Both the position numbers and the translations under genes were made by a program. From NCBI GenBank assembly GCA_012932865.1, contig SAXG01000051.1:1-64000 (forward strand): a stretch of 64,000 nucleotides of DNA. The letters run 5' to 3'. The DNA comes from Amylostereum areolatum. Taxonomy: Eukaryota > Basidiomycota > Agaricomycetes > Russulales > Stereaceae. Positions 31,007 through 42,309 of the stretch are shown one piece after another; within the stretch, counting starts at the first letter, position 1; each line of letters begins with the position of its first letter. A model generated the notes under the pieces. That model worked only from the letters and a program-made list of their open reading frames with translations. It was not told the origin of the DNA and did no database searches.

Positions 31007-33402
31007 GGTGGATAACGTGCCCATGTGCAGGCACTTGAACTTGCTATATAGTGGAGAGCGTGAAATCTCTGCCTCGTAGGCACCAGAATGCCACGCACGA
31101 ACAAACCCCATCACCCTCGCGGAACACAATCAGAATATATCCATTCAGTTGCTTCGTGTTGCGTACACTGGCAGCCTGTGTCAATTGAATTGGTGCGAAT
31201 CAGTTACTCACCTACATATGTAGTAGAAGGCGGCGAGTACACTAAGTACGCGAGCTTATTGGGGCGCAAGTCGACTATCCTGACGGTGTTTGTGCCATCA
31301 GTGCGCGGAGGCTCGACACCTCGAAGACCCCGCTTTCTTGTTTCCGCGCGCGGAACGGTGCAGAGGAATTCGGAACCAACCACTGAAATTTTGATTGAGT
31401 ACTGTACCAGTGTACCTATCGTCTTGGCTGGGTAAGTTCATGATAATATTGAGTCGCTGGAACTCACCAAGGTGTGCTTCTGGTATTCGTTCTATACGAG
31501 TGGGATCATGATCGATACAGATATCAACAATTCTGCCACGGGAGTGGGAAACATGACGAACCACCAGGCCTCATCATGATCCCGGCTCGATTTGGCCGGG
31601 CCCAACATTCGACCTTTCAGTAGTCCGCGGGAGACTAGGAATAGATGCTTGATACTGAGATGTATAAGTGCATGAGAAGGAAACGCACCAGGAATTCGCA
31701 GCGTAAAGCGATCACTGCAGTGCGTCCGACTGGTGTTGTCCCGCCCAGGTCGAGTGTGGTACAAAGTTCATACGAGCATGACTCTGAGCCACGAAGCTGG
31801 CCGGCGCGGCATGCGCGACGGGTCGAGGGAGGTCGAAGGGCATGACCAAAGGAGGGTCAAGAAGGATATCGGTGCTCATTGGAGGACTAATAACGGCTGG
31901 ACAGCCTTCAGGTCAGCGGTGTGAATCGATCAGGCCCGGACGAAAAGGGGAAGCAAGCGCGTACTAGGATGAAAGGTGTTGCAGTAATCATATAGAACAA
32001 TAGTAGTAGGTCGAGAGTAGCAAGACGTTCATGAGTACGGATCTGTTCCACTCGGGGTCGCGTGCGCGCGAGCGAGAAGCCTCGCGTCCAGAGGAGCGGC
32101 CGATGCGTGGTTGAGAAGGATCGGTGTTCGCTATATTGGACAAGTTGACGATGGCACCAGACCCTCTAACAGAGGTCTCTTTTGGTATATGTTCTAGTAG
32201 AGTATGGTCGGGGGTGGTTGGCAGGAAATTGAGGACGACTCGGAGCGCGTGCCGGCGACCGGCCGTTGCCGGCTCTGACATACTGTGCCTGGTCGGGATC
32301 CTGGACACCTTAAGGTGTTCGGCCGATTTTTTCACATCGAGGAAGCCGTCAAATGTGAGAGCTGGGAATATCGTAGTTCTACATGTTCGGAGTGAGTTTC
32401 AAGCATTTGCGAGAATTTAGGGGCCTTTGAGCAACGGGTATGAATATTTTCTGTAGGAGGGTCGAAAAACCGCGTTGACTGGGAAGCCGGACGGCCGTGG
32501 GAAACCGCCGCTAAGCCGTCTGCGCCCATCATCTTGTCATCTTTTGACCACCACCCCACTCGGATCCATGTCCTCTTCTTCGTCCTACCCTTGAATATCG
32601 ACTCTACAGGCCTTTATGGGTCACCGCCCACGATTACGAACCAAAATTTGGCTGTTTATTGCGCAGTATTGGTCACACTCGCACGAGGTGCGTATCCTGA
32701 TCTTGTCTTCCTCAATCTTCGTCTCATATCTCTTACAGGACTGGCGTTTTGGGCGCAGAAACTCGCATTCAGCTCGCTGTGTACTGCCACCAAGCATATT
32801 TGATGGTTTTCTAGCCAGGTGTGTACAGTTTCTTCCTGAACTCTTTCCCCCAAGGCCTTATCTGTCTCCCTCCCCCCGACCATCGTATGGCCTCATGCAT
32901 GAGTGACATCATAGGCAGTGAGATCCTTCGCTCAGCACCGTCGACGGCGATCCCTCCTACACAATACAATTGCAAGCCTCTCGCTAACACTCACGCCCCC
33001 CCCTGACGTCCGACTTCGGCCGTGCAGCCCTCTTCCATGCCTCTGCACCCCAACTCTCCAACATCGAACTTGCGAGGGCACTTTTTGTGACGTTCAAATG
33101 CGTGGTACATCAAGAACATCTTCGGTGAGCCGTTCTCCTCCTTTCCCACCCGACTCTGTTCATAGGCTTCCCCCCGTTCCGTGCAGATATCACTGTCGGA
33201 TCATTCTGCGATATCTGGACTCTTCAAGATATACCCACCATCTTCGCTACCGCCACTACCCCCGCCCCGCCACCCCCATGCCAACCACCCCCGTTTAATG
33301 CACACAGAAGAAACATGCAACTTCCTTCCCCCCCACGGTCTCTCTAAATCACGCATCCTCCCCTCTCCCAACCCCTGCACTCTCCCACCGCCCCCCGTAA
33401 CC
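31007..33402. other. no intact gene; remnants of the duplicated upstream module
   Basis: At 31240-31500 (minus) an exon-like piece (TVRIVDLRPNKLAYLVYSPP) corresponds in position to the remnants upstream of paralogues A and C. The rest to 33402 has only short frames on both strands. 32870-33400 is CT-rich and probably the promoter and 5' UTR of the cyclin gene. Confidence 0.4.
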
Positions 33403-34536
33403 ATGGCCAACGCCCCTTCGACCTTCGACGGCGACATCAACGGCGCTGCCTCGCTGCGTGGATTCGTGCACGAAGTCCTGCGTCGATCGCGGACTTTTTG
33501 CAGTGTCCTGCAGACAGCACTATGCTACCTCGAAGCCGTCCGGTCCAAGGTTCCGGAACTAGCTCGTCAAGAACGCGAAGGTCACGGAGTACGGGGCGAG
33601 GTCGATCAAACCCACCGCGTCGTCCTTGCCGATGACCTCCTTTTCCAGGAAAACATCGACGACGTCATCCTGGACGACTTCCAGGATTCCTGCTACGAGG
33701 AAGAGGACACGGCGCTGCCCATCGTCTGCGTATCAGATTACACGCCGCCCCACGCCGCGCCCAATGTCCCGGAAGGCGCTTGCGATGGCTCCCCCCCGAA
33801 AAAGCCCTGCCAGGATGCCCTCCCTCCCCTTCCGCCTCTTCCCTCCCCCCTCCTCTGCCCTTGCAGGATCTTCCTCGCGTCCCTCATCCTAGCGTCGAAG
33901 TTCACGCAAGATAAAGGTCACACGAACCGCGCCTGGGCGAGGCTCGCCGGTCTTCCCGCACGGGAGATCGGTCATTGCGAACGTGCCCTCGGTGAGGCTC
34001 TCGAGTGGCGGTTGTGGGTAGGAAAGGAGCCATCCACGCGTGCATCCGTGACACGCAGTCGGAATGAGGGCTCGCTCTTCGCTGAGTGCAGCAGTACTGA
34101 CGCATCTGTCGATACGTCGACGTCGGGTAGCACGCCCGGTGTCGCGATGCCGCAGTCCTCGCATGACCTACGGAGGAGCAGCACGCTCCCCGCGAACGCC
34201 TTCCAGCCACAGCCCCCACCGGAGGGCTTCATACCTCCCGCTCCCCCACCACACATATCCGCCTCGACCGCCTCCTGCAACACCGCGCAAGGCCCATGGA
34301 TGCCCATCCCGCCGCCGACCCCGCTCGTCGCCCCTCTTGCAGTGCCTGAACCCGTTCTTCGCTCGACGTGGGCATACGCGGCGCCCTCTCTTTTCGAGGC
34401 CTCGCCTACACCTACGTTGAGCATGTCACCAACGGTTACAGAGTGCTCGTCGGGTGGATACACCATCGCCTGCTCCGTGCAAGATGCGCGAGCCAGCATG
34501 TGCGGCACGGTCCAGTGTTGGAGGGTTTTTGAGTGA
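33403..34536 (+). CDS. Pho85-type (PCL-like) cyclin
   Basis: One exon, 377 residues, start in a good context (ACCATGGCC). The cyclin box is at about residues 17-205: SLRGFVHEVLRRSRTFCSVL and ALCYLEAVRSKVPEL form the first helices, an acidic loop follows, then FLASLILASKFTQD with the Lys typical of cyclins, NRAWARLAGLPAREI, and ERALGEALEWRLWVG. These match the PCL/CLG1 cyclins that activate Pho85 and related CDKs in phosphate, glycogen and stress control. The C-terminal 170 residues are Pro/Ser-rich and disordered, as in basidiomycete homologues. The gene looks intact and is the one apparently ordinary gene within the transposon-rich array. Confidence 0.85.
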   Translation: MANAPSTFDGDINGAASLRGFVHEVLRRSRTFCSVLQTALCYLEAVRSKVPELARQEREGHGVRGEVDQTHRVVLADDLLFQENIDDVILDDFQDSCYEEEDTALPIVCVSDYTPPHAAPNVPEGACDGSPPKKPCQDALPPLPPLPSPLLCPCRIFLASLILASKFTQDKGHTNRAWARLAGLPAREIGHCERALGEALEWRLWVGKEPSTRASVTRSRNEGSLFAECSSTDASVDTSTSGSTPGVAMPQSSHDLRRSSTLPANAFQPQPPPEGFIPPAPPPHISASTASCNTAQGPWMPIPPPTPLVAPLAVPEPVLRSTWAYAAPSLFEASPTPTLSMSPTVTECSSGGYTIACSVQDARASMCGTVQCWRVFE

Positions 34537-34813
34537 AGGGGGGATCGTCCCGCCCTACAGTGCCGGGTACGAGGGTGATCTTGGTTGGGTACATGTGGGT
34601 ATGTGACTCGGGTTTTTTTTTGGAAGTCTCTGTCTCTCCGTTTGTGTTTCTCTCTCTATCTATGCTCGCGTCTCCTCTGTGTACATTGTAGTATTATACC
34701 TTGATATTGCCAATGCGTTGTACGATTGTTCTGTTCTGGTTTGTTCGCTTGACGTCGACTAGCATAAATAACAATAGCAATGCAGTATCAAGTACAGGAG
34801 CCGAGCGGAAGAG
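34537..34813. other. 3' region of the cyclin gene
   Basis: T-rich and AT-rich sequence between the convergent cyclin and transposase stops. No gene. Confidence 0.5.
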
Positions 34814-37319
34814 TTAATGCATCTGGAGTCTAGCAGAGCGTCGTACAGGCGCGTTGATAGCTGATATAATTGAGGCCTGTGTTACGGCGGGTCTCGTAGC
34901 AGCTTGCCTGACCTTCCGCCTAGCACGAGGTGTGCCCATTATAGTGCCCAAAATCTCGTTGTCACTGTCACCATCCGACGGCGGAGGTGGTGTTATGACC
35001 CGCACGTCCTCGTCTTCCACGAGCTCTTCCTCCGTCGTCGATCCCCCATCCGTCTCCTTGTCGTATTGCCTCATCATCTCCACAAACTCGTCACCCTCGT
35101 CACTCACCTCTGCCGCTGCATGCGCAGGGCCTGCCCGTCTCGCCATCTTCCGAGTGGCTGCCTCCGCCTTCTTGGCCGCTTTTCGAGCATGGTCTCTCGC
35201 TTTCTGTGCTTGTAGTGCTGCCCGTTCTTCCGCCTTCCTTTCCTTCTCTGCTGCCTTCTGCATCGCCTTCGCTTGCTGCGCCTCCTTTCTAATCCTGGCA
35301 CGCTCCTCCTTTTCCGCATTCTCCGCTGCTTTCTTTGCCTCCCGTTCCAGCCTCTTCTGATCCATCTCTTCGGCCTGTTTCCTTGCCTTCTCCATCGCAG
35401 CCTTGTGCTTGTAGTAAGCAGTAATCGCATCCCGTTGCTCCTTGAAAATTGGCTCCGCTTCCTTGTGGACATGTTGTATGGCTACTTCCCATTGCGCGTG
35501 AGCGAGTTCAGCAAGGTTTTCTTCACTCGTCATGTGGCGAGCATGTGATGAATTCTTGAACTTCTTCGGCTTTTCTCGCCTGAAGGCGCGCACGCGGAGG
35601 CGCTCATTCTCGTGGTCCATGAGCTGCATCTGTGCATGGCCACGCACAAGCTGATCGCGAGCTTCTTCGAGGAGCTGAAATAGAATCTTGTTCTGGGCAC
35701 GGAGATCCTTCCGGGCTGCAGTATGGGGTAATTGTTTGGGCAGTTCTGCGAACTCAAAGCGGGGGTTGCTAGAAAGGCTCGAGCTGGGCGCAGATGGTGC
35801 GCTTGTGACCGCACTTGTCGCAGATGTCGAAGGAGCAGCTGATCCCGAAGGTGCAAGGGTGTTTCCATTTGTGGTAGGAAGTGTGGATGATGGGGAGGGT
35901 GTGGGAGTAGGTGTGGGAACGGGGGTAGGATCCGGGGTAGGAACAAGGATCGAAGGAAGTACGGCGGGCATAGGCTGTGCAGCCTTGGTGGTGGTATTGA
36001 GGGCTGGGGCGAAATATGAGGGATCAATTGCGTCCGGATTCAGAGGCCAGATGCCGGTCTTTTTGAAGGCGGACAGGATTGTCTGTGGTGTGAAGGCCCG
36101 GGTGCGAGCGTCCGAATAGTACTGCAGCAAGTTATACTTGGTGATAGGAATGCTCTCGCGCGATGCCTTGTTGACTTCAGACTTCCAGCATGAAGCTAGA
36201 GGACCGAAGACCCCAACATCGCACGGCTGCAGAGCGTGAGTGGAATGGGATGGAAGGCAAATGATGTGGACATCATTATTCTCGGCCAGTTTGCAGAACT
36301 TGTACGTGCAGTGGGAGTTATGTCCGTCAAGGATGAGCAAACGCGGTTTACTGGTCGTGTTGCGGTCCTGACTTTGAGGGAGGAAGTCCTTCTCCATCCA
36401 TAAGCTACCGAGTTCCTGATCCGTCCAGCCTTTTGGCGAGTGCGAAATGCTGTGAACGAGATCAGGCCTCTAGGTACAACTGAATGCAGGAACAAAAATA
36501 CATACCTTGCATTACATGGGTTATGTTCCCCCCACCCCAGATCACGGCGCACACCCTTGTAGATGACAGAGGGTCGAAGAACGGCCCCGTCAGCAGAGAC
36601 GCACTCAATGACAGTCACGAGCTCGCGATTCCCGTCTTCCAAATGGTGGACCTCCTTCTGGTCCCGGTCGATGATTGCCCGGACACGCTTTCCGATCCCA
36701 AGCAGTAGGCCCTTTTCGTCCATATTATAGATATTTTCGGGGGGGATGTTGTACTTCGTTATGAGCTCACGGACAATTTCAAAGTATTCTTCAACGAGTG
36801 TTGCATTGAGGTTCTGAGCACGACAGGCCTCGAGACCCACCGTCCACTTGATCTTGAGTTCTGGATGGCGGCTGAGGAAACGGCGAACCCAAGACTCGCC
36901 GACAGGTTCACCAGCAACCTTTGATGCAAAGTCGCGAAGAGTTTGAGCGTGCAGAGGCACCGCACGTCGTCCTAGAACCTATTAACATGCCAACGCTATG
37001 AGCACGGTGGAAAAAAGACCAGGATACTGACCAGTAGACGTACCTTGAGCCAAGTTACAATGACACTCTCTTGCGAGGCGGACAGCTTCTGCTGATGCTC
37101 GTGGGCTTCAGCGCGGGTCCGGACACCATTATAACGGCCATGGAGTGTTGTTCTCGGAACATTGAATGCCTTCGCTGCAGCATTGACCGAGAGCTTAGGA
37201 CGCCCTTCAATGGTTTCACCTGCGGCACGGAGGGCATTAATGGCAGCGGCGATGCGTTCTTCTTGATTATCTGAGTCAATCCGAGGGTTGGTAGGGGTTC
37301 TGGGAGTGGTTTCGGACAT
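34814..37319 (-). CDS. DDE transposase of the pogo/CENP-B (DDE_1) type
   Basis: Exons 37319-37044, 36978-36506 and 36467-34814 sum to 2,403 nt, 800 residues, in frame. The introns are 65 and 38 bp; the second is short. Domain order: an N-terminal helix-turn-helix (RIAAAINALRAAGE... LSVNAAAKAFNVPRTTLHGR); a CENP-B-type DNA-binding segment (ESWVRRFLSRHPELKIKWT); and the DDE core with Asp in NMDEKGLLLG, Asp in LILDGHNSH and the third acidic residue in LQPCDVGVFGPLA. The C-terminal 350 residues hold a Pro/Thr linker and a long Lys/Glu/Ala coiled coil, common in fungal members. No stop or frameshift was seen, so it may encode active protein. I could not find matching terminal inverted repeats close to the ends. 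Confidence 0.9.
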
Positions 37320-37906
37320 TCTCTGGTGAAGGATGGGGTTGAGGACTGGATGCGTAGAAAGGGAGGTTGATGCTGGGGTGTAGAGGGCACGCTCCGAGGT
37401 GTTTTTATAGGCCGTGGTTGGTTTAACGGAGTTCTCAGACACCAAAAGTGGTGGAAACGTGGTTTATTCATGCCAAGAGGTGTAGGAAAGCATGTGTACA
37501 AGAGGGGGGCGCAAAGTAAACGGAGATGAATGTGAACTGGCCATTTTGAGATGCCCGACACTTCCCACCACCTGTTCCGCAAGATCGAGACGTGAAACAA
37601 CGATCTTAATGGTAGTAGAACATGAGGAGGATGTCTAAGAAAAGCTACAGACACGCACCACACTTCCCCATCCCATGTTTCCGAGATATCATTTTGAGGA
37701 TGGACAGGAGCGAAAAGTCGCCCATTACTCAAGATGGGCCTATAACTCTGATGATAAAATCGATAAAAATCAGCGGACACAGGAAAAAGTGAGTATACAC
37801 ATGAGATAATGCATACCTTGGAGTATGTAGTGGGTGTCCTAAATTGTAGACACCTGTGCCGTCCACATGTTGTGCCGGGGGAAAAACAGGGTTGCCAGCA
37901 GGTGTG
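37320..37906. other. flank of the DDE element, no gene recognised
   Basis: The long minus-strand frame here overlaps the transposase in another frame and crosses the solo LTR. It has no domain and I regard it as chance. Confidence 0.4.
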
Positions 37907-38326
37907 TGTCACGGATCGCTCCATTTCTCTCTTCGTTTGCAGACCTCGTACACGCGACGTGTCACAGCACATGACTTTCCCTTGCATCACATGCTTCAAC
38001 GACGTCATTGCCCGGACTTCCGAGCGGGGTTCCGCATCCTTATCTATGACATCACTGCTCCGGACCTTCGTCCTCCGCCCCATGACTCCTTTCCTATTGT
38101 TCCCCCCGCTCGCACCACTATCGCATCGCATCGCACCATCGTTCCCACTTGTATATAAGGACAGTGTTTCTCTTCCCTTTTCCCTAGACTGTCCATCTCG
38201 TCATACGGTACTGTAGCGCACGTTGCACTACCCTAGACCCCGGCACTCTCGAGTCTATTTTCTTCTCGCTCCTCTCATCGTCGCGACTTAGGCGGTTCAT
38301 CGGTCTCATAAACTGCGTTTCTGACA
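37907..38326 (+). mobile_element. solo LTR of family A
   Basis: 420 bp, TGTCACGGATCG...TTTCTGACA, flanked by a perfect duplication GTGTG (37902-37906 and 38327-38331). TATATAAGG at about 38152 gives plus orientation. It is close to identical with the LTR at 8768-9187 (reverse orientation), with scattered substitutions. Confidence 0.95.
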
Positions 38327-38917
38327 GTGTGGGCGTGGAGCCTGGGAATGTGTAGCTTGAGGTGTTATGGACATATGAAGGTGATGTTCTGGGTATGATG
38401 TTTCGATGAGAACAGGTGGTGGGAGAGGAGGGTTGGATGGCGGAAGGAGAGAAGCAAGATGGCGTGAAGACGGCAGGCTGCACGTGCCATTTTAGGAAAA
38501 TCAGCCAAATCAACTACTTTGAACGCAATCACCATTGCATGTATACATATTCTGTGCACGAAATCGAGCTTTGAAGTCACTAAACTATGTATACAATGCA
38601 TTGTAACTTTCCGATCTTGGAAAATCGCACAGGAGGACGATATCGGGACATTTCGTCCAGGTTCCCAGGTCGTCCAGGTTCCTGAACAGGCACAGTATTG
38701 ACAACTTGTTCACCAGCGTCAGTGTCACGCACCCCGGTCTCACCGATCTCATCCATCGTGTCCACCTCTAAGCTTCATGCTTCAAACGCTCAACGTTCAA
38801 CGTTCAAAACGTTCAAGACGTACCGTTCGTTCCATCGCTGACGACATGGGAACCTGAACACGAAAATCCTCCGCGGAGCGTACATCTTTATGTGGCATGT
38901 CGGAAAAAAGGTTTTGA
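38327..38917. other. no gene recognised
   Basis: Short frames only. Without the solo LTR the flanking sequence is continuous, so this is the original target DNA of that insertion. Confidence 0.4.
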
Positions 38918-39139
38918 CTTTATAATCTGTTTGGGTTGTAAGCGGTTGATAAGCTATCTTACCCGCAATTTCCAGCACTTGAATAGCCATACACGATTTG
39001 TAATCAGATTAAAAACCTCTTATAAGGTACTTTATCACCTAAAAATGGCATGTTTATAATCAATTCAGGTTCAATTATAACCGTTATAAACCCCCACCCC
39101 CGATTAGACCAGATTAGATGATTATAACTGATTATAAAG
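38918..39139. repeat. AT-rich inverted-repeat element, MITE-like
   Basis: CTTTATAATCTGTTT at 38918 pairs with AACTGATTATAAAG ending at 39139, an imperfect terminal inverted repeat of about 13 bp around 222 bp. The interior is much richer in A+T than its surroundings and holds repeated TTATAA words (about 39017, 39055, 39081, 39085, 39121). No clear target duplication was seen, so the exact ends are uncertain. It may be a non-autonomous relative of a pogo/Fot-type transposon. Confidence 0.4.
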
Positions 39140-39359
39140 CAATTCCCAAATTTCCGACACAGTGCCCTAAATGGAAGGTGACAACGATCTACAACGATGC
39201 ACAAAGACACGGTGAGCCTTTTCCGACCCTTTTCACGAATGGATACCTGCGTTCTTCTTCACCGCGTTTTCGTCTGACTTCTCCTTGGTACCACGCTCTA
39301 AAAGCATTGTATAAGAAGGAGCCAAACGACGCGCGACCTTCGCAGTCACGTACTACTCT

Positions 39360-39840
39360 CCCCCACCTTGCGCCGGAGCGCCTCAAGTTCGTCCGATGTT
39401 GGTGAGTTAGGCCTTTAGGCTTTCTCTTTTGGCTAATTGCTTTGGGGCTGGGTGGAGGGTTGGTCAGCTGTGAAGGTGACGTATGTCGACTTCGAACTCC
39501 AGCGGCAAGCGCGTGTGTTTCTGTCATCAGACGTCGTTTCCCAAGCCTTACTTGTAGAGTGAGCCAGGGGATCCTTTCGCGAGGTTTTGTGGACGAAACC
39601 TAACGATATTCCATGACGACAACACGGACAAAATAAGCCCGCGCAACCTGCGACGCGTGGCGAGGGAGATTGGGGTTCGACTGGAAGATGACAGGCCGTG
39701 CGTGCTCCGTCTCCTTTTTTTCCTCGTGGAGGTTTCTGGCGTGAGGTTGTGTGTGTAGCCGAGCGATGAATCGACGTCGACCAGGACAGCAAAAATCAAC
39801 TCGCGAGTTTCACGGACGACGCTCAGGCGCCATCCCTCCT
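39360..39840 (+). pseudogene. centrin (CDC31) fragment, copy 3
   Basis: Three centrin exons are traceable: APERLKFVR (in centrin KAEVLKLLR) at about 39370-39398, YVDFELQRQA (in centrin MDFEDFQKVM) at about 39480-39512, and FHDDNTDKISPRNLRRVA then REIGVRLEDD at about 39610-39692, followed by a broken fourth EF-hand (IDVDQDSK) to about 39830. Introns are retained. Frameshifts between pieces rule out function. This copy shows that the duplicated block originally held more of the gene than copies 1 and 2. Confidence 0.75.
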
Positions 39841-40200
39841 GCACGTTCCCGTCTCTCTCGCTATCTCTCTCGCTGTCCATTTTGCTCTCCACGTATTCCC
39901 TTCCCCCTCGCTTTATTCTTGCACACGCACGTCTTACACCATCTCATGCCATACCCCTGCGTATACACAAACGCTCATCGCCAGACTACTTAACGTTGTT
40001 GTTCTTCCTCCTGTCTCGCATCTTCCCGTCCTCCTCCATCCATTGTCGCCATTGTTCTCGTCCAATCTGTATCTTACTCCGAATCCGTACTATTCTAATA
40101 TGTGCCTTCGATGTACCCTTACCCGCGTGCCCAAATCTCGGCCACCAAAATCCCTCCCCTTCCCTAATGCCCCTGCCCGGAACACTGCGCTCGCGTTCCC

Positions 40201-40502
40201 ATGAGCCCAACAGCTCTTGCCGCGCACCCCGGTCCCGGAATCCAGTCAGCGCCGCAGGAATCCTACGATTCTGACCCCGTTTCTTTTCACACGAAGTTGG
40301 ATCGATGCAGCCGTAGGCTAGCGATGGGTCCCCCTCCGTCTTTGTGTGCGGGTGTATAGCCGCCGTCAAGGCGACAGCTTTGACATTCGACAAGCCGCCG
40401 GACGTCGTACCGCTCGGGAAACTCAGCTACTTCCGTGCATCAGAGCACACGTTGAACGTTTCCCGCTGGGTTCAGCCCGACAAGTCCTTCGAGCAATGGT
40501 GA
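40201..40502 (+). pseudogene. fragment of an unidentified gene, copy 3 of 3
   Basis: Best preserved second exon: FDKPPDVVPLGKLSYFRASE, then NVSRWVQPDKSFEQW-stop (40398-40502). The first exon starts at ATG 40201 and reaches SDPVSFHTK. The intron between has lost a good donor (CGAAGTTGG in place of GTAAGTTGG in copy 1) while the acceptor (GTGTATAG) remains. The protein would be about 85 residues. I do not recognise it. All three copies converge on the 3' end of a seven-helix membrane-protein gene or fragment. Confidence 0.5.
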
Positions 40503-40595
40503 ATATATAAGCATAACAGTACAATCAAAGACTCTACGTGTACAAACGGTTTGGGGAAATACACCGAGGAGCGTGTGTTGTTCGACAGACTAAAG

Positions 40596-42146
40596 CTATG
40601 CACTCTTCTCGTTGGGCTTGAGATATGCAGGTTCATCGCCTTCGTCCGACAGCGAGTTCGTACCCTCCCTCGTCACAACGATGATTTCCGGACGGGATAT
40701 GGGTCGAGGGTCTTGAATGGTGATGTGGAATGGCGCATGCCTTTCGCCTTCTTCTGTGCGTAAGGTCGTCGTGTGCGGAACGAAGGTGGACAAGGGGGCG
40801 GAAAGTTCGGCTCCTGTGCGCACGTTCGAAAGCGTGTTTTCAAGATGCGACTGTTTCAACGTGACGATGATGATGACGAGGGTGAGATATATCCCCTGGG
40901 TATGGGGCGTAAGTTGAATCGCAAGGAGACTCCAAAGTTCGCTTACTGGTATCTGATTCATACTCGTTGACCAAAAGGACGCAGCTATCTGAAAAGGGAC
41001 ATCTGCGGGTACCGTCTGAAAGAGGGCGAAAACAACCTGCAAAGATGACAAATGTAAACCGACTGAATATATCTGGTCGATGGACTAGTGCAGACCCAAA
41101 AGGCTGCATATAGCACGCCGGATTCCACCAGCAATAAGAACACAGCCTCTACGGCGGACTTCCTGACTTGCTTGTTCAGGTAGAGCCGGACGTCGCGCCT
41201 GTGCTGCCTATACGATGATGATCAGCTCGTGTGACTTTACAGGAAAGTACAGCGACCAACCAAGCTTTATATGCTATCATTGCCGTTGCCCATATATTAG
41301 CTACAACTGACAACGAAAATGATAATGCATTGATGGCAACGTTTGCGGAATGGTGGATCAGCGGTTGGAACGACGCCGGGATCCCAGGTAGTGGGAGCGC
41401 TATGGCGGCTCCGATCATGTAGACAATCCACAAGCCTGCACGCAATTTCTGATCAACAATGAGGAAGGGACCATAAAAGAAGACATGAACGCACATATCT
41501 GGGCAAAAACAAGAAAGACGGAAATAATACGCATGCTTCTGCGCATACCCCATACAACGCAAGCTCTCCAGAGCACAATTGAGTCACTCATTACGAACTG
41601 TAGAATGAGAATGCATGTCAATGAGCTGTGACGGCGTCTGTTTATGCATCAAAAGGATGAACTTACCATGGTTGCACCAAGAACCTCTTCCGCGAAGTTG
41701 GTGTAAGGAATGTGGTCCCCAGGAGCGGGGCCGTCGCCCCCGGCAAGATCAAATGGAATCGAGATGCTTAGGTCAACCCATACAGCATACACGCCAAACG
41801 CCCACAATGTGCCGGCCAGAGCATACATCGTGAGTGTCAGAATGAACATCAAGAGTCGGGGCCGAGAGCGAAGTCCCCTCGAGCTTGGTACGTCGCTCAT
41901 GAATGAGATTACTAGCTACGCAGTATATCAAGGACCTACCTTAGGATGTAGGTCGACGCGAGGAAAAGGATGGTAAGAATACCTAGAAGTGCATTGAAAA
42001 CGTCAGCTGTGTATTCTACCTTAGAAGACGATGATTTTACCGAAGAGGAAGGTTTCAAGGAGGACGGGGAACACATCACCGTCCTTTATGATCTCCAAGT
42101 GGGCCAGTGCGTTAGACACATTTTCGGCAGTAGAAGAGGCAGACAT
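40596..42146 (-). CDS. seven-helix membrane protein, paralogue C
   Basis: ATG 42146 (MSASSTAENVSNALAHLE) to TAG 40596-40598. It has the same exon order as A and B: FPVLLETFLFG, SRPRLLMFILTLTMYALAGT, VMSDSIVLWRACVVWGMRR, LWIVYMIGAAIALPLPGIPA, SLSVVANIWATAMIAYKAW, VEAVFLLLVESGVLYAAFW, VVFALFQTVPADVPF and GIYLTLVIIIVTLKQSHLE, then a polar tail (PRPISRPEIIVVTREGTNS). It is more diverged than A and B. The N-terminus differs while the FLFG exon end is kept. Donors and acceptors at the visible joints are canonical. Role unknown; the tail with a conserved PEIVVVxRE core could bind a cytosolic partner (inference). Confidence 0.6.
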
Positions 42147-42309
42147 GGGGGACAATGTGCCCTGTGCGAGAGGCTTGCGCTTTGCTTTATATACAGCGGG
42201 GAGCATGAGTCGTGGGTATCAAGTTGCCACCGAAGAACCTGTGTTAACGGACGGAATGCCTCGGCTGTTCGGCATGGTCAGTGCGAGTGTCAATTGGTAT
42301 GCAACTTAC

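Noticed and set aside
31640..32420. Several 60-100-codon frames on both strands
   Set aside because: No domain, helix, intron pattern or similarity to neighbouring repeats.
37055..38131. 358-codon minus-strand frame across the solo LTR and the transposase 5' end
   Set aside because: It overlaps the transposase in another frame and runs through LTR-A; no domain. Chance.
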